A stretch of DNA of 64,000 bases, from the NCBI GenBank assembly GCA_037783415.1, contig JAZGTN010000224.1, forward strand, positions 225,164 through 289,163, given 5' to 3'. A model generated the notes under the pieces. It searched no databases. It was not told the origin of the DNA and saw only the letters and a list, made by a program, of their open reading frames with translations. Below, one piece after another: positions 63,928 through 64,000 of the stretch. The stretch is from Leptasterias polaris. Lineage: Eukaryota > Echinodermata > Asteroidea > Forcipulatida > Asteriidae. How positions within the stretch are numbered: the stretch's first letter is position 1; each line of letters opens with the position of its first letter. The position numbers and the translations under genes are program-made.

Positions 63928-64000
63928 CTGGAATATCAAAAGAAATGAAAGCAAACAATTTAGAATATAAACCTTACAATGCGTAACAAGTCATCACTCG

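Overview
The window is animal nuclear DNA: interrupted genes with GT-AG introns, roughly a gene every 10 kb, and many short inverted-repeat transposons and tRNA-derived SINEs. Several dispersed repeat families here look like ones I associate with echinoderm genomes, sea stars in particular. One family starts AAAGGCACTGTACACGTTTG and another GGGCCCAATTTCATGGCTCT. The GPCR also looks echinoderm-like. Asteroid is therefore my best guess for the source, as inference rather than proof. I see no bacterial operon, CRISPR array, rRNA or convincing functional tRNA gene.

Layout. (1) 649-3765, + strand: the 3' five exons of a DUF4200/CCDC42-family axonemal coiled-coil protein. (2) 3766-10944: gene-free, with several MITEs and diverged duplications. 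(3) 10945-19584, - strand: a complete seven-exon Salvador (SAV1) gene, the Hippo-pathway scaffold, with two WW domains and a SARAH domain (331 aa). (4) 19585-28246: repeat-rich, with a 1 kb element built of tandem units, a second 1 kb TIR element, nested MITEs and a segmental duplication. (5) 28247-29243, - strand: a single-exon rhodopsin-class GPCR interrupted by a one-base frameshift exactly at the NPxxY tyrosine. (6) 29690-31415: inverted arrays of a ~21-bp palindromic unit, split by a 5'-truncated LINE. (7) 32089-41433, + strand: a complete 12-exon radial-spoke-head gene, RSPH4A/RSPH6A type (564 aa). (8) 43789-48371, - strand: a complete five-exon TRMT61A, the tRNA m1A58 methyltransferase catalytic subunit (360 aa). 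(9) 48431-55760: intergenic, with a fold-back tRNA-like element and a 50-bp GC-rich minisatellite. (10) 55761-63927, - strand: the 3' half of a bHLH-PAS transcription factor, most like NPAS4/dysfusion. Its 6.1-kb intron holds a 157-bp higher-order minisatellite followed by a 120-bp tandem array.

The genes do not form one pathway. Two (the DUF4200 protein and RSPH4A) are parts of motile cilia. SAV1, TRMT61A and the PAS factor are general regulatory or housekeeping genes. Exon joins were checked by phase: SAV1, RSPH4A and TRMT61A each add up to an uninterrupted reading frame (996, 1695 and 1083 nt including stop). I did not find an obviously new multi-gene system. The most unusual items are the GPCR frameshift, the inverted palindromic arrays, the higher-order minisatellite beside the PAS-B exon, and the 50-bp repeat that mimics a Pro/Glu/Lys protein.
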